From an uncultured Muribaculaceae bacterium (GTDB lineage Bacteria > Bacteroidota > Bacteroidia > Bacteroidales > Muribaculaceae): DNA of 64,000 nt. How positions within the stretch are numbered: position 1 is the first letter of the stretch; every line of letters begins with the position of its first letter. Under the pieces are notes generated by a model. That model was not told the origin of the DNA. It made no database searches and worked only from the letters and a program-made list of their open reading frames with translations. Positions 40,753-49,612 of this stretch are shown here, in pieces. The stretch is taken from NCBI GenBank assembly GCA_905233915.1, contig CAJOFM010000002.1, positions 1 to 64,000 of the forward strand. Direction: 5' to 3'. The translations under genes and the position numbers were made by a program.

Positions 40753-41976
40753 TTAACGGAAAGTGAGCGACGACAGGCGGTCGGACGACAGGTAGGCGGA
40801 AGCCTGTGCCACCTCGTCGGGCGTGACAGCCATGATATGCTCGATGGTTTCGTCAACCTGAGCGACCTTACCATGATAGAGCAGGCCACGGCCCGCCCGC
40901 ATAGCCAAGAACTCTGTGTTGTCGGCTGCGACAACGAGCTGTCCGCAGTATTGTTTCTTGTAGGCCTCCAGGCGACGAGCAGGCAACAACTCCTGGCCCA
41001 AACGGGTGGTGATGCGCTCGATGACCCTCAGGCTAGAACGCACATCATCGGGGTCGCACCCCAAATAAATCTCCATCCATCCGCAGTCACTGAGCAAGGT
41101 GAGTGTTGACTCAACCGTATAGACGTAGCCGCGCCGCTCACGCAGCTCAACATTGAGCAACGAGTTCATACCCGGACCGCCCAAGATATTATTCAACAGC
41201 ATCAAGGCATAGCGCAACGGATGCCCCATGTGAGGCATGCGGGCACCGACGATGGTATGAGCCTGATGAGTACCGATGGAAACATCCTGCTTGAAAGCCG
41301 GGACCTCGTGAGGTGTGACACGGTGACGTGGCGCCATCTCGTGGCTCATGGCGCCAAAACATTTCTCGGCCAAACGGAACACGCGTTCGGGGCGCTCAGG
41401 GCCTACCGAGAAAAACACCATATTGGCGGGCACATAAAGCATCTTGAGGTATCGCAAGCAATCGTCACGCGTGAGTTGCTCAAGGTCCTCTTTTCGGCCC
41501 AAGATGTTGTGCCCCAATTCGCTGCCAGCAAACAACAGGTCCTCAAAATCATCATAGATGGCGTCGCTGGGCGTGTCACGGTAACTGGCGGCCTCCTCAA
41601 GCACGACGTCGCGCTCGCGGTCTAACTCGTCCTGAGGGAACACCGACCATTGCACAAGGTCGGCAAGCAAATCAACGGCACGCTGCAAGTGACGGTGAGG
41701 AAAGATTGAATAGATCATCGTGCCCTCTTTGGTCGTGTAGGCATTCAACTCACCGCCCACTCGCTCCATGCGGTTAAGGATATGCCACGCGCGGCGGTGC
41801 TGTGTGCCCTTGAAGATGGTGTGTTCGACAAAATGGGCCAAGCCATAATGCCCATCCTGCTCATCACGACTGCCTGCATTCACGGCAAGACCGCACCAGG
41901 CCACTTGGGTTGCTGTCGCGACATGCACCATTCGCAGACCGTTAGGCAACGTATGATAAAAAATATGATTACTCAT
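40753..41976 (-). CDS. M16 family zinc metallopeptidase
   Basis: The 407-residue protein is a pitrilysin/processing-peptidase-like enzyme. The inverted zinc motif HFVEH is at residues 48-52, and the distal Glu lies in VLEEAASYRDTPSD. The second half has the inactive-like M16 domain with GGPGMNSLLNVELRERRGYVY, which carries the substrate-gripping Arg/Tyr block. No signal peptide is present, so it is probably cytoplasmic. It begins 2 bases after the stop of the S24-type regulator and is co-transcribed with it. Confidence 0.9.
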   Translation of the reverse strand: MSNHIFYHTLPNGLRMVHVATATQVAWCGLAVNAGSRDEQDGHYGLAHFVEHTIFKGTQHRRAWHILNRMERVGGELNAYTTKEGTMIYSIFPHRHLQRAVDLLADLVQWSVFPQDELDRERDVVLEEAASYRDTPSDAIYDDFEDLLFAGSELGHNILGRKEDLEQLTRDDCLRYLKMLYVPANMVFFSVGPERPERVFRLAEKCFGAMSHEMAPRHRVTPHEVPAFKQDVSIGTHQAHTIVGARMPHMGHPLRYALMLLNNILGGPGMNSLLNVELRERRGYVYTVESTLTLLSDCGWMEIYLGCDPDDVRSSLRVIERITTRLGQELLPARRLEAYKKQYCGQLVVAADNTEFLAMRAGRGLLYHGKVAQVDETIEHIMAVTPDEVAQASAYLSSDRLSSLTFR

Positions 41977-41978
41977 GA

Positions 41979-42674
41979 CTAGAGTCTGGAATTGATGTGA
42001 AGAACATGCTGCACGAGCAACATCTCATGGATGTCGGTGCGGAGCACGTCCATGTCGTCATAGTTCGGATTCTCGCTGCGCAGTACCACCATGTTGGGGT
42101 CGGTGTGACGACGTAGGTATTTCACCACCCTGAAATCATCGAGTTGGACAACATAAATCTGGCCCCAATAAATCTGGTTGGGGTTGCTCACCTCACGAAC
42201 GGCCACAAAGTCACCGTCTTGAATCACGGGAGCCATCGAGTCACCGCTCACGCGCACAATGCGGCAATTTGGGCTCATGTTAGGCAGATTAACCCACCCT
42301 ACAATATTCTCGGAGGCAAACAACTCATTGCGGCCTGATGACGCGCCAGCCGTCGCATCAACGTCATAGACAGGAGTTGCCGTTGTGGCATCACCCGACA
42401 TCACCGCCACGTGGCCGTCGTTAGCGTCAAGACAAACGGGCGTTTTTCCGAACGGCAGGTCGGTGCCATCAAGCAGCCACTCTTTGGAAACGCCCAAGTT
42501 CACTACCAGGCGGTTAAGGAACGAATCGCTCAAGGGCATGTGGGCATTGAGATACTTTGAGAGGTTGGAGGTGTCCACGCCGATGCGCTCAGCAAACTGC
42601 ACTTGCTTGACACCCATTTCCTTCATGAGGTACTTGATTCTCGCTATAATTTCTGCATTCTTCTGTGAATCCAT
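41979..42674 (-). CDS. S24-type (CI/LexA-like) transcriptional repressor
   Basis: The 231-residue protein has an N-terminal helix-turn-helix (KQVQFAERIGVDTSNLSKYL) and a C-terminal S24 serine-lysine domain: the nucleophile Ser146 in RVSGDSMAPVIQDGD and general base Lys185 in VVKYLRR. A DATAGASSG stretch (about 106-114) is a possible self-cleavage region. Such repressors often respond to DNA damage or stress. It is co-transcribed with the M16 peptidase and diverges from a CotH lipoprotein gene. A 12-base direct repeat in the shared 230-base intergenic region is a candidate operator. Confidence 0.85.
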   Translation of the reverse strand: MDSQKNAEIIARIKYLMKEMGVKQVQFAERIGVDTSNLSKYLNAHMPLSDSFLNRLVVNLGVSKEWLLDGTDLPFGKTPVCLDANDGHVAVMSGDATTATPVYDVDATAGASSGRNELFASENIVGWVNLPNMSPNCRIVRVSGDSMAPVIQDGDFVAVREVSNPNQIYWGQIYVVQLDDFRVVKYLRRHTDPNMVVLRSENPNYDDMDVLRTDIHEMLLVQHVLHINSRL

Positions 42675-42702
42675 TTCTTATGCTCATTCAATGGTGATAC
42701 AT

Positions 42703-42847
42703 GTGTTCATGTTGCGGCAAAATTACCACAAAAAATTGTAATATGCAACCAAACACCCATTTCTTCAACCATTTTTTGGCAGCAAACCCACCTTTTGGGG
42801 ATGAATGGCGCTACACCTTAGACATCAAAAAACAAGTGTTCATGTTG
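42703..42847. promoter_or_regulatory. Candidate operator pair GTGTTCATGTTG
   Basis: The identical 12-mer GTGTTCATGTTG occurs at 42703-42714, near the repressor transcription start, and at 42836-42847, overlapping the -33 region of the CotH gene. It is followed by GCGGC and TGCGGC respectively. Binding by the S24 repressor is inferred. Confidence 0.45.
42718..42725 (-). promoter_or_regulatory. Promoter -7 element for the S24 repressor operon
   Basis: TAATTTTG on the minus strand (42725 to 42718) matches TAnnTTTG, with TTG 20 bases upstream. Confidence 0.6.
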
Positions 42848-42867
42848 TGCGGCTTGCATAAACTTTA

Positions 42868-42875
42868 TATATTTG
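42868..42875 (+). promoter_or_regulatory. Promoter -7 element for the CotH lipoprotein
   Basis: TATATTTG matches TAnnTTTG and lies 29 bases before the ATG. A TTG at 42845-42847 is 20 bases upstream, inside the second GTGTTCATGTTG copy. Confidence 0.65.
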
Positions 42876-42904
42876 CGCTGTAAATCAAAAACGTGCCTAC
42901 CTAA

Positions 42905-44302
42905 ATGACGAAGAGACCCTGGTTACTGATGGGATTGATGGCGCTGATGCTGGCATTGGCATCATGCGACAAGACTCCGCATAACTACCCGCCCGATGAC
43001 ACGACGGTGAAACTGGACTCAACCAACCTGCCCATTGTGTGGATTGAGGTGGGTGGGGACTCCATCATGCGCGACAATCGCATCGACGGCCGCATGAAAA
43101 TCATCCATAACGGTGAAGGCAGACTTAATTATGCCGACACGGTCACCCATCCTGGCCAGCATATTGATTATGTGGGTTACATCGCAATCAGGTACCGCGG
43201 CAACTCTACCTACATGAGAAGCCCAAAGAAGCCCTACTCATTCCGCACACTGGAAGAGCCTCTCAAGCGAGGCGGCAAGAAGCAGAAAGTCTCACTCCTG
43301 GGGATGGGGAAGGACAACAACTGGGCCTTGTTGGCACCCTATGCCGACAAGAGCATGATGCGCGATATGCTCACACGGGAATTGGCACAACCCTGGATGG
43401 AATTCACCCCTCAAGGACGGTATTGCGAACTGTATCTTGATGGCATCTACTATGGCGTGTATGTACTCTCGGAAGTGGTTTCCAAGGGCAAGCAGCGCCT
43501 CGACCTGAAGAAGCCAGGCGATAGAGGCGACTCGCTCACGGGCGATTACCTGATGGAAGTGGATTGCAATGACGAAGTGACCTATACATCCAAACACCAT
43601 CCTGTCACTGCCGACGGCAAGCCATTATCGGGCCACCATATCCTGTTCCAGTACAAGGAGCCCGAGTACGACGAGCTGAGTGAAGAGCAGATTGCCTACA
43701 TTAACCACCGCATCGACGAGATGGAAAATGCGTTTCAAACGGGCAACTATCAACCGTTTATTGACGTGATGTCATTCATCGACTACCAATTGATGATGGA
43801 ATTGTGCCACAACGTGGATGCCTATCGCCTGAGCGGCAAGTTCTATAAGCGCCGCGACAGCGTGGACCCGCGCTTCAAGATGGTGGTGTGGGACACCGAC
43901 CTGGCCTATGGCAACGCCGATCACCGCCAAGCATGGCGCACCGACACATGGATGTACCAGAACAACGATATCATGCTCAATGAAAAGGAGGTTTACATGG
44001 TACCCAGCTGGTGGTACTGGCTCAATAACGACCCTAGCTACACCGCACAACTCCGGAAGAGATGGACACAACTGCGGGAGACACACTTGAGTACCGAGAG
44101 AATCATGGCGACAGTCGATTCGCTAGCAAATGTCCTCACGTCGCATGGCGCCGAGCAGCGCAACAGCAAAGCCTGGTCCAGTTGGGGTGTTCACGTGTGG
44201 CCCAATCACTACGACGCCACCAGCCATGCCGACGAGGTGGACTATATCAAACAATGGCTCTCGCGCCGCCTCACATGGATGGATGAGCAACTGAAACAAT
44301 GA
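42905..44302 (+). CDS. CotH-like lipoprotein without dockerin (paralogue 4)
   Basis: The 465-residue protein has a lipoprotein leader (LLMGLMALMLALASC) in place of a cleavable signal peptide and ends directly after the CotH domain (RRLTWMDEQLKQ), with no dockerin repeats. CotH blocks are YRGNSTYMRSPKKPYSF, LGMGKDNNWALLAPYADKSM, PQGRYCELYLDGIYYGVYVL and KMVVWDTDLAYGN. Unlike paralogues 1-3 the metal-site motif keeps the second Asp (WD-x-D). It diverges from the S24 repressor and has its own promoter. Surface anchoring by lipid here and dockerin tails elsewhere suggests different placement of the same activity. Confidence 0.85.
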   Translation: MTKRPWLLMGLMALMLALASCDKTPHNYPPDDTTVKLDSTNLPIVWIEVGGDSIMRDNRIDGRMKIIHNGEGRLNYADTVTHPGQHIDYVGYIAIRYRGNSTYMRSPKKPYSFRTLEEPLKRGGKKQKVSLLGMGKDNNWALLAPYADKSMMRDMLTRELAQPWMEFTPQGRYCELYLDGIYYGVYVLSEVVSKGKQRLDLKKPGDRGDSLTGDYLMEVDCNDEVTYTSKHHPVTADGKPLSGHHILFQYKEPEYDELSEEQIAYINHRIDEMENAFQTGNYQPFIDVMSFIDYQLMMELCHNVDAYRLSGKFYKRRDSVDPRFKMVVWDTDLAYGNADHRQAWRTDTWMYQNNDIMLNEKEVYMVPSWWYWLNNDPSYTAQLRKRWTQLRETHLSTERIMATVDSLANVLTSHGAEQRNSKAWSSWGVHVWPNHYDATSHADEVDYIKQWLSRRLTWMDEQLKQ

Positions 44303-44364
44303 AATCTAAATTGAGCCCAAAGACTTTTTATTACAAAGGGGCATGAAATGTTAGAATTTCTATG

Positions 44365-44372
44365 TACATTTG
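44365..44372 (+). promoter_or_regulatory. Promoter -7 element for pepT
   Basis: TACATTTG matches TAnnTTTG, 41 bases before the ATG at 44414. No good -33 box was seen. Confidence 0.6.
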
Positions 44373-44413
44373 TGGGTTGAAAAACAGATGAACCATTAAC
44401 AAACAATATCACT

Positions 44414-45628
44414 ATGAAATTAGTTGACAGATTTTTAAAGTATGTGAAGTTCGACACCCAGAGTGACGAACTCACCAACCTGACACCGTCCACCCCTGGG
44501 CAGATGGTGTTTGCCAAAGAACTCGAGAAGGAATTGCATGAGATGGGCTTGAGCGACATCTCGCTCGACGAGAACGGCTACCTGTTCGCCACATTGCCCG
44601 CCAATACCGACAAGGAGGTGCCCACCATTGGTTTTATCGCTCACATGGACACCGCTCCCGACATGAGCGGTCATGACGTGAAGCCCCGCATCGTTAAGTA
44701 TGAGGGCAAACCCATCACGCTCAATGAGGAGGCAAATATAGTGCTTGACCCGCAACAGTTCCCCGAAATGAACGACTACATGGGCCAAGAGTTCATCGTG
44801 ACTGGCGGTGACACCCTGCTGGGTGCCGATGACAAAGCCGGTATCGCCGAGATCTTGAGCGCTATCGAGTGGCTGCAGGAACATCCCGAGGTGAAACACG
44901 GCAACATCCGTGTAGGCTTCAACCCTGACGAGGAAATCGGTCTGGGTGCCCACCACTTCGACGTGGAGAAATTCGCCTGCGATTGGGCTTATACCATGGA
45001 CGGTGGTGCCGTGGGCGAGTTGGAATACGAGAACTTCAACGCTGCCAGTGCCAAAATCACATTCAAGGGTCTGAACGTACACCCCGGAGCCGCCAAGCAC
45101 AAGATGCTCAACTCCATGCGCGTTGCCTTGCAATTTGCCACGATGCTCCCGCGCTGGGAAACACCCGAGCACACCGAGGGCTACGAGGGCTTCTACCACC
45201 TTATCAGCATGCAGGGCGGTGTTGAGAACACGACATTGAGCTACATCATCCGCGACCACGACCGTGACCGCTTCGAGAGCCGCAAGCGTGAGATCGCACA
45301 CCTGTGCAACAAGATCAACTGCGAGTTCCCCGACTGCGCCACCTGTGAGATCAAGGACCAGTACTATAACATGCGCGAGAAGATTGAGCCCGTGATGAAT
45401 ATCATCGACATCGCCAAGCAAGCCATGGAGAATGTTGGCGTCACGCCCAAGGTTCAGCCCATCCGTGGTGGCACTGACGGTGCCCAGCTCTCATTCAAGG
45501 GACTTCCCTGCCCCAACATCTTCGCTGGTGGCATGAACATGCACGGACGCTATGAATACGTGCCCATTCCCTCGATGGAAAAGGCCATGATGACCGTCGT
45601 TGAGATTTGCAAACTTGTTGCTCAATAA
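44414..45628 (+). CDS. pepT: Peptidase T (tripeptide aminopeptidase)
   Basis: PepT removes the N-terminal residue from tripeptides in the cytoplasm. The 404-residue product matches the family length and motifs: zinc ligand in [13 protein letters not shown], bridging Asp in [14 protein letters not shown], the catalytic Glu pair in [14 protein letters not shown], the [15 protein letters not shown] block, and the final His in [14 protein letters not shown]. There is no signal peptide. It is monocistronic, with its own promoter upstream and the tRNA-Lys promoter downstream. Confidence 0.95.
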   Translation: MKLVDRFLKYVKFDTQSDELTNLTPSTPGQMVFAKELEKELHEMGLSDISLDENGYLFATLPANTDKEVPTIGFIAHMDTAPDMSGHDVKPRIVKYEGKPITLNEEANIVLDPQQFPEMNDYMGQEFIVTGGDTLLGADDKAGIAEILSAIEWLQEHPEVKHGNIRVGFNPDEEIGLGAHHFDVEKFACDWAYTMDGGAVGELEYENFNAASAKITFKGLNVHPGAAKHKMLNSMRVALQFATMLPRWETPEHTEGYEGFYHLISMQGGVENTTLSYIIRDHDRDRFESRKREIAHLCNKINCEFPDCATCEIKDQYYNMREKIEPVMNIIDIAKQAMENVGVTPKVQPIRGGTDGAQLSFKGLPCPNIFAGGMNMHGRYEYVPIPSMEKAMMTVVEICKLVAQ

Positions 45629-45657
45629 AGCATCATAAAACAAAAAACGACTAAAAA

Positions 45658-45689
45658 TTTGGCTGGTATGGATTTTTGCCGTACCTTTG
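45658..45689 (+). promoter_or_regulatory. Promoter for tRNA-Lys
   Basis: TTTG (45658-45661), a 20-base spacer and TACCTTTG (45682-45689). The tRNA begins 16 bases later. Confidence 0.75.
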
Positions 45690-45704
45690 CACCGCTTTTT
45701 GGGA

Positions 45705-45777
45705 GATTCGCTAGCTCAGCAGGTAGAGCACATCCCTTTTAAGGATGGGGTCGTGGGTTCGAGCCCCACGCGAATCA
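45705..45777 (+). tRNA. tRNA-Lys (anticodon TTT)
   Basis: The full cloverleaf is visible. The acceptor arms are GATTCGC and GCGAATC with discriminator A, and the D arm is GCTC/GAGC. The anticodon stem CATCC/GGATG carries loop CTTTTAA with anticodon TTT at 45738-45740, and the T arm is GTGGG TTCGAGC CCCAC. CCA is not encoded. Confidence 0.96.
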
Positions 45778-45782
45778 CTAAT

Positions 45783-45823
45783 AAAAAAGACGCGGTCCCT
45801 GAGTAGGGATCGCGTCTTTTTTT
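45783..45823 (+). terminator. Rho-independent terminator after tRNA-Lys
   Basis: The arms 45783-45800 and 45805-45822 pair (AAAAAAGACGCG with CGCGTCTTTTTT, plus TCCCT with AGGGA), with loop GAGT and a T-run. The A-run on the other side makes it usable from both strands. Confidence 0.85.
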
Positions 45824-45856
45824 GTATTGGACAAACCCGCGAACGGGTTATATCGG

Positions 45857-47578
45857 TTAGCTTAAGATGATGTTGATGACTTCATTGATATCAGCCACAG
45901 TCACCTCACCGTCGCCATTGACGTCAGAACGGCCATCGGAATTATCAATGCCACCCATGACAATATCAATCAGCATATTGACATCGGCCACATTCACCTC
46001 GCCGTCACCATTGACGTCGCCGCGGATGAATCCAGAACCATCAACAAACACATACTTGTCGAGATAGTCCATGTGACGACGAATCCAATCCTCCACATAA
46101 TCCATCTCGGCACTCAGGTCAAGCTTCTTTTTGTCAAGATCAGTGTCTCGGCTCCAGCGGCTTTCCTCACGAGCAGCTGCGCCGCAATTCTCGAGCTCAT
46201 CGATAGCAGTGCGATAGCGGTTCACCAGGTTGTCGGTATTGAGATAAGTCTCACGCAGTTCCTTGTAACGGGCAATCACTTGCGCACGATAGAAATCATC
46301 CTCCATCATGCAAACCATGGGCAGGTGCATAATCCATCCAAGGTCACGTTCGGGTTTCACCATCTCGGGATCATTGATGTTAGGAGCAAAGTTCTGACCG
46401 AGGCAGATGTCCAAGTCCCAAGGCACCATAGTAAGGCGGGAATTGGTCTGGAAGTCATGGCAAGCATAGTAGATGTTCTTGCTCTCGTTATCCAGAGCCT
46501 GCAGTGCTGCGATGAAAATGTAGTAATCCTGCATGACAGGCATATCGAAGAAGACTCCCATACTGTCAACGACCAGGCTGCGGTCATCATCGGCACGCTT
46601 GGCAAACCTCACGGCCTTTTCCATAGCGGTCCACCTGACAAGGTTAATCTCATCGGGGTCGGGATACTTGACTTCGATGCCATCCCAGTCGCGGGTGCCA
46701 GGACGGCGATCAACGGGCTGACTCATGGAAACAGTCTGAGTCCACTTATAGGCCATCCAAATCTGGCCATGGAATGTCTGGGTTTTGGGCTCATAGCGTT
46801 CGAGTTTCAATTGCTTGCGGTCAATCGGCTCACACATGTTGTAGATACCCACATATTCGCCGTTAAGCAGCACCTCGACCATCTGGCCGCGGGAACCATT
46901 ATGAACGTTCTTGATTGAATCGGCATACCAGGGTTTGCGGGCCATGTCCAGCCACAGGTCGGTGCTGACACGATTGCGGACGCGCAGGAAGTCCATCTGA
47001 CCGGCATCCAGAATCCAGCAGTTATCGTTGCGCAAACCGAAGAAGCGACGATTCATCTTCGTGCTAACACTGTCTTCGGTAAGGAACTTCATGCGGTAGT
47101 TGCGTTTATGCTTCGTACTGGTATTGGTAGCGATACCACGCCATTTGAGTTTCGCCTTCATGGGCTCTGCAAATGCCGAGTCAGGCTCACTAACAATCAC
47201 CGTTCCCTCCTTGTAGTAATAACCAAAGCGGCCATTGAGTTCAACGATGGGAAGCCAAGTAAAGGTGATGGCACCAGTGATAAGGCTGTCACCCATGTGG
47301 GCTGTCACAGTGTACTGCTTACCGCCCTGGACACCTTCGAAAACAAAGTTTTCGCCATCCGTAACCGATACACCCTCAATAGCCAGGTCAGTCAGTTCAC
47401 CGGCATAATTCACCTGGGCCTCATAATCGTTACCAAAGGTGGCCTGGGGCACACTGCACAACCAAATGTGATTGAGGTTATCTATCGGCGCGCGATGGCC
47501 ACCGATGTTAAGCACCTGAGCACTAGCAAATAAGGGCAACACGAACAATGCCAGTGCCATTGATAAGTACTTCTTCAT
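45857..47578 (-). CDS. CotH-like protein with dockerin-type repeats, diverged (paralogue 5)
   Basis: The 573-residue secreted protein has signal peptide MKKYLSMALALFVLPLFASA and an extra N-terminal domain of about 110 residues before the CotH region. The CotH part shows KLKWRGIATNTSTKHKRNYR, LRNDNCWILDAGQMDFLRVR, EVLLNGEYVGIYNMCEPIDR and MVPWDLDICLGQN, keeping the standard WD-x-D. Two dockerin-like loops end it (GDVNGDGEVNVADVNMLI and SDVNGDGEVTVADINEVI). It is much more distant from paralogues 1-4 than they are from each other. ATG 47578 starts the signal peptide and follows the promoter at 47626-47633; the frame extending to 47659 is rejected. Confidence 0.85.
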   Translation of the reverse strand: MKKYLSMALALFVLPLFASAQVLNIGGHRAPIDNLNHIWLCSVPQATFGNDYEAQVNYAGELTDLAIEGVSVTDGENFVFEGVQGGKQYTVTAHMGDSLITGAITFTWLPIVELNGRFGYYYKEGTVIVSEPDSAFAEPMKAKLKWRGIATNTSTKHKRNYRMKFLTEDSVSTKMNRRFFGLRNDNCWILDAGQMDFLRVRNRVSTDLWLDMARKPWYADSIKNVHNGSRGQMVEVLLNGEYVGIYNMCEPIDRKQLKLERYEPKTQTFHGQIWMAYKWTQTVSMSQPVDRRPGTRDWDGIEVKYPDPDEINLVRWTAMEKAVRFAKRADDDRSLVVDSMGVFFDMPVMQDYYIFIAALQALDNESKNIYYACHDFQTNSRLTMVPWDLDICLGQNFAPNINDPEMVKPERDLGWIMHLPMVCMMEDDFYRAQVIARYKELRETYLNTDNLVNRYRTAIDELENCGAAAREESRWSRDTDLDKKKLDLSAEMDYVEDWIRRHMDYLDKYVFVDGSGFIRGDVNGDGEVNVADVNMLIDIVMGGIDNSDGRSDVNGDGEVTVADINEVINIILS

Positions 47579-47625
47579 GATTACAATAATCCTAATAATT
47601 GATGTTAAATGTTGATAATTTGCCG

Positions 47626-47633
47626 CAAAGGTA
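47626..47633 (-). promoter_or_regulatory. Promoter -7 element for CotH paralogue 5
   Basis: TACCTTTG on the minus strand (47633 to 47626) matches TAnnTTTG, with TTGG 18 bases upstream. Confidence 0.65.
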
Positions 47634-47812
47634 GTAAAAGTTTTCATCTTACCAATCAAGTTAAGTCTAAAATCCTGTTTTATAATTCATAGAGTCCTCG
47701 AACCATACCAAAACCAATAGTCAAGAACGCTTGTAGCACCGAATACATTTTTTAAGAAAAATAATTCGACAGTTTTTTTTGTTTTTTTGCGTTTCATCCG
47801 CCAAAAAAGAAG

Positions 47813-47820
47813 TAACTTTG
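47813..47820 (+). promoter_or_regulatory. Promoter -7 element for the NAD(P)HX repair gene
   Basis: TAACTTTG matches TAnnTTTG. A TTTG at 47786-47789 lies 23 bases upstream. The start codon at 47860 is 39 bases downstream. Confidence 0.65.
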
Positions 47821-47859
47821 CTAACTCTAAAAATTCAACTTGAAAATCACTCGATAGCA

Positions 47860-49380
47860 ATGAAAATATTTACCAACGATGGACTGCGTCGCATCGGCGA
47901 CCACACTGTGGATAAAGAGAATATAACCATGCTCGATCTCATTGAACGGGCAGCATCTGCCGTATCTTATGAGCTTATCTCGAGATGGAGGACGTCAAAG
48001 CGTTTTGTGTTCTTTGCCGGACCTGGCGACAATGGCGCTGATGCCCTTGCTGTGGCACGCATGATGTATGAACAAGGCTACAAACCCGAGGTCTATCTGT
48101 TCAACATTAAGTCGGCACAGCTCTCTCCCTGCTGCCTGGCCAACCGCGACCGCCTGCTGCAAACGGCAGGTGACAACATTGAGTTCATCGAGGTAATCCA
48201 GAACTTCACCCCTCCCGAACTCGATGAGAACGACGTCGTGGTTGACGGTTTGTTCGGCAGCGGCCTGCGCATGCCCCTGAAGGGCGGTTATACGGCGCTC
48301 GTGCAGTACATCAATACGAGTGGTGCCTACGTGGTGTCGATTGACGTGCCGTCAGGAATGTTCGGTGAGTGGAATGTGGGCAATGACCGCCGCAACATCA
48401 TCCGCGCCAACTTGACATTGACTTACCAGAGCAAGCGCCTGGCCTTCTATTTTTCCGAGAACGCCGACTGTGTGGGCGAGTGCAAGGTGCTCGACATCGA
48501 ACTTGACAACGACAGTTTGGCACGCACGCCAACCGACTTCTATCTTATCGAGCGTGAAGACGTACACGAGCTGATGCATCCCCGCAACCCATTCATCAAC
48601 AAGTATGACAACGGTACCGTGCTGCTCATCGCCGGCAGCTACGGCATGATGGGAGCTGCGGTGCTTGCGGCACGCGGTGCCCTGCGTGCTGGTGCCGGAC
48701 TTGTGACAGTGCATGCGCCACGATGTGGCTATCAAGTGCTGCAGACGGCGGTTCCCGAAGCGCTGTTCGAGCCTGACAACAACGAAATAGTGACCAGCAA
48801 GATCGACCTGCACCGCACCTACAGCGTGGTGGCATTAGGTCCCGGCATGAGCGTCAACGACGAGACCCTTGAGGCAGTCCACCAGTTCATCATGAACTTC
48901 AAGCGTCCCTGCCTGATCGACGCCGATGCGCTCAACTGTATCGCCCGCCGCCCCATGTTGTTGAAGAGCATCCCCACCCGTTCCATCATCACACCGCACG
49001 CCATCGAGTTTGATCGCCTCTTCGGCGAACACAACACCGATGAGGAACGCCTCAAGAAGGCTCTCGACGTTTCCAAACTCTACAACATCACCATCGTGCT
49101 TAAGGGCCACTACACCATGACCGTGCGCCCTGACAGCAAGGTATATGTCAACAGCAGCGGCAATCCCGGCATGGCGACTCCTGGTAGCGGCGATGTGCTC
49201 ACGGGAGTTATCTCGGCCCTCATTGCCCAGAACTACTCGCCCGACTGGGCGGTGGTACTTGGAGTCTACCTTCACGGTTTGGCTGGCGACTTGGCTGCAC
49301 AGGCTCATGGCACCTATGGCATGATTGCCGGTGACATCATTGACAACTTGGGCAAAGCCATCGTCGAGGTGATGAAGTAA
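47860..49380 (+). CDS. nnr: Bifunctional NAD(P)H-hydrate epimerase / ADP-dependent NAD(P)H-hydrate dehydratase
   Basis: The enzyme repairs damaged NAD(P)H hydrates in the cytoplasm. The 506-residue product joins a YjeF_N epimerase domain (about 1-220, with FAGPGDNGADALAVARMM and VVDGLFGSGLRMP) to a ribokinase-like dehydratase domain (about 225-505, with LLIAGSYGMMGAAVLAARGA, ALGPGMS and TPGSGDVLTGVISALIAQN). Both active-site regions look intact. ATG 47860 is chosen because it begins the epimerase domain and follows the promoter. It converges on tRNA-Leu with a shared terminator between them. Confidence 0.94.
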   Translation: MKIFTNDGLRRIGDHTVDKENITMLDLIERAASAVSYELISRWRTSKRFVFFAGPGDNGADALAVARMMYEQGYKPEVYLFNIKSAQLSPCCLANRDRLLQTAGDNIEFIEVIQNFTPPELDENDVVVDGLFGSGLRMPLKGGYTALVQYINTSGAYVVSIDVPSGMFGEWNVGNDRRNIIRANLTLTYQSKRLAFYFSENADCVGECKVLDIELDNDSLARTPTDFYLIEREDVHELMHPRNPFINKYDNGTVLLIAGSYGMMGAAVLAARGALRAGAGLVTVHAPRCGYQVLQTAVPEALFEPDNNEIVTSKIDLHRTYSVVALGPGMSVNDETLEAVHQFIMNFKRPCLIDADALNCIARRPMLLKSIPTRSIITPHAIEFDRLFGEHNTDEERLKKALDVSKLYNITIVLKGHYTMTVRPDSKVYVNSSGNPGMATPGSGDVLTGVISALIAQNYSPDWAVVLGVYLHGLAGDLAAQAHGTYGMIAGDIIDNLGKAIVEVMK

Positions 49381-49400
49381 ACCTCTACACAAAAAATAAC

Positions 49401-49432
49401 AAAGGCTGATAATCGATTGATTATCAGCCTTT
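49401..49432. terminator. Bidirectional terminator between nnr and tRNA-Leu
   Basis: AAAGGCTGATAATC (49401-49414) pairs perfectly with GATTATCAGCCTTT (49419-49432) around a short GATT loop. Confidence 0.85.
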
Positions 49433-49437
49433 ATTGG

Positions 49438-49522
49438 TACCTGAAGTGGGACTTGAACCCACACGGCCGCAATGGCCAAGGGATTTTAAGTCCCTCGTGT
49501 CTACCGATTCCACCATTCAGGC
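49438..49522 (-). tRNA. tRNA-Leu (anticodon TAA)
   Basis: The reverse strand folds as a class II tRNA of 85 bases. Acceptor GCCTGAA pairs with TTCAGGT. The anticodon stem AGGGA/TCCCT has loop CTTAAAA with TAA at 49488-49486. A long variable arm (TGGCCATTGCGGCC) and T arm GTGGG TTCAAGT CCCAC follow. The discriminator is A and CCA is not encoded. Confidence 0.96.
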
Positions 49523-49542
49523 ATCGGTTATGAATTCGGCGG

Positions 49543-49550
49543 CAAAGATA
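49543..49550 (-). promoter_or_regulatory. Promoter -7 element for tRNA-Leu
   Basis: TATCTTTG on the minus strand (49550 to 49543) matches TAnnTTTG, 20 bases before the tRNA 5-prime end. Confidence 0.65.
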
Positions 49551-49612
49551 CAACTTTTTAACGAAAGAGGATGGTATTTGCCGTTTTTTTTATCGTTTCA
49601 CAATGATGGCAC

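Noticed and set aside
45867-46020. Repeated DVNGDGE-coding DNA as a tandem repeat or CRISPR-like array
   Set aside because: The repetition is explained by two dockerin-like calcium loops in the encoded protein. Spacing and sequence are those of coding DNA.
46073-46918. 281-residue plus-strand open frame opposite CotH paralogue 5
   Set aside because: Antisense shadow without a family motif. The minus strand encodes the clear CotH/dockerin protein.
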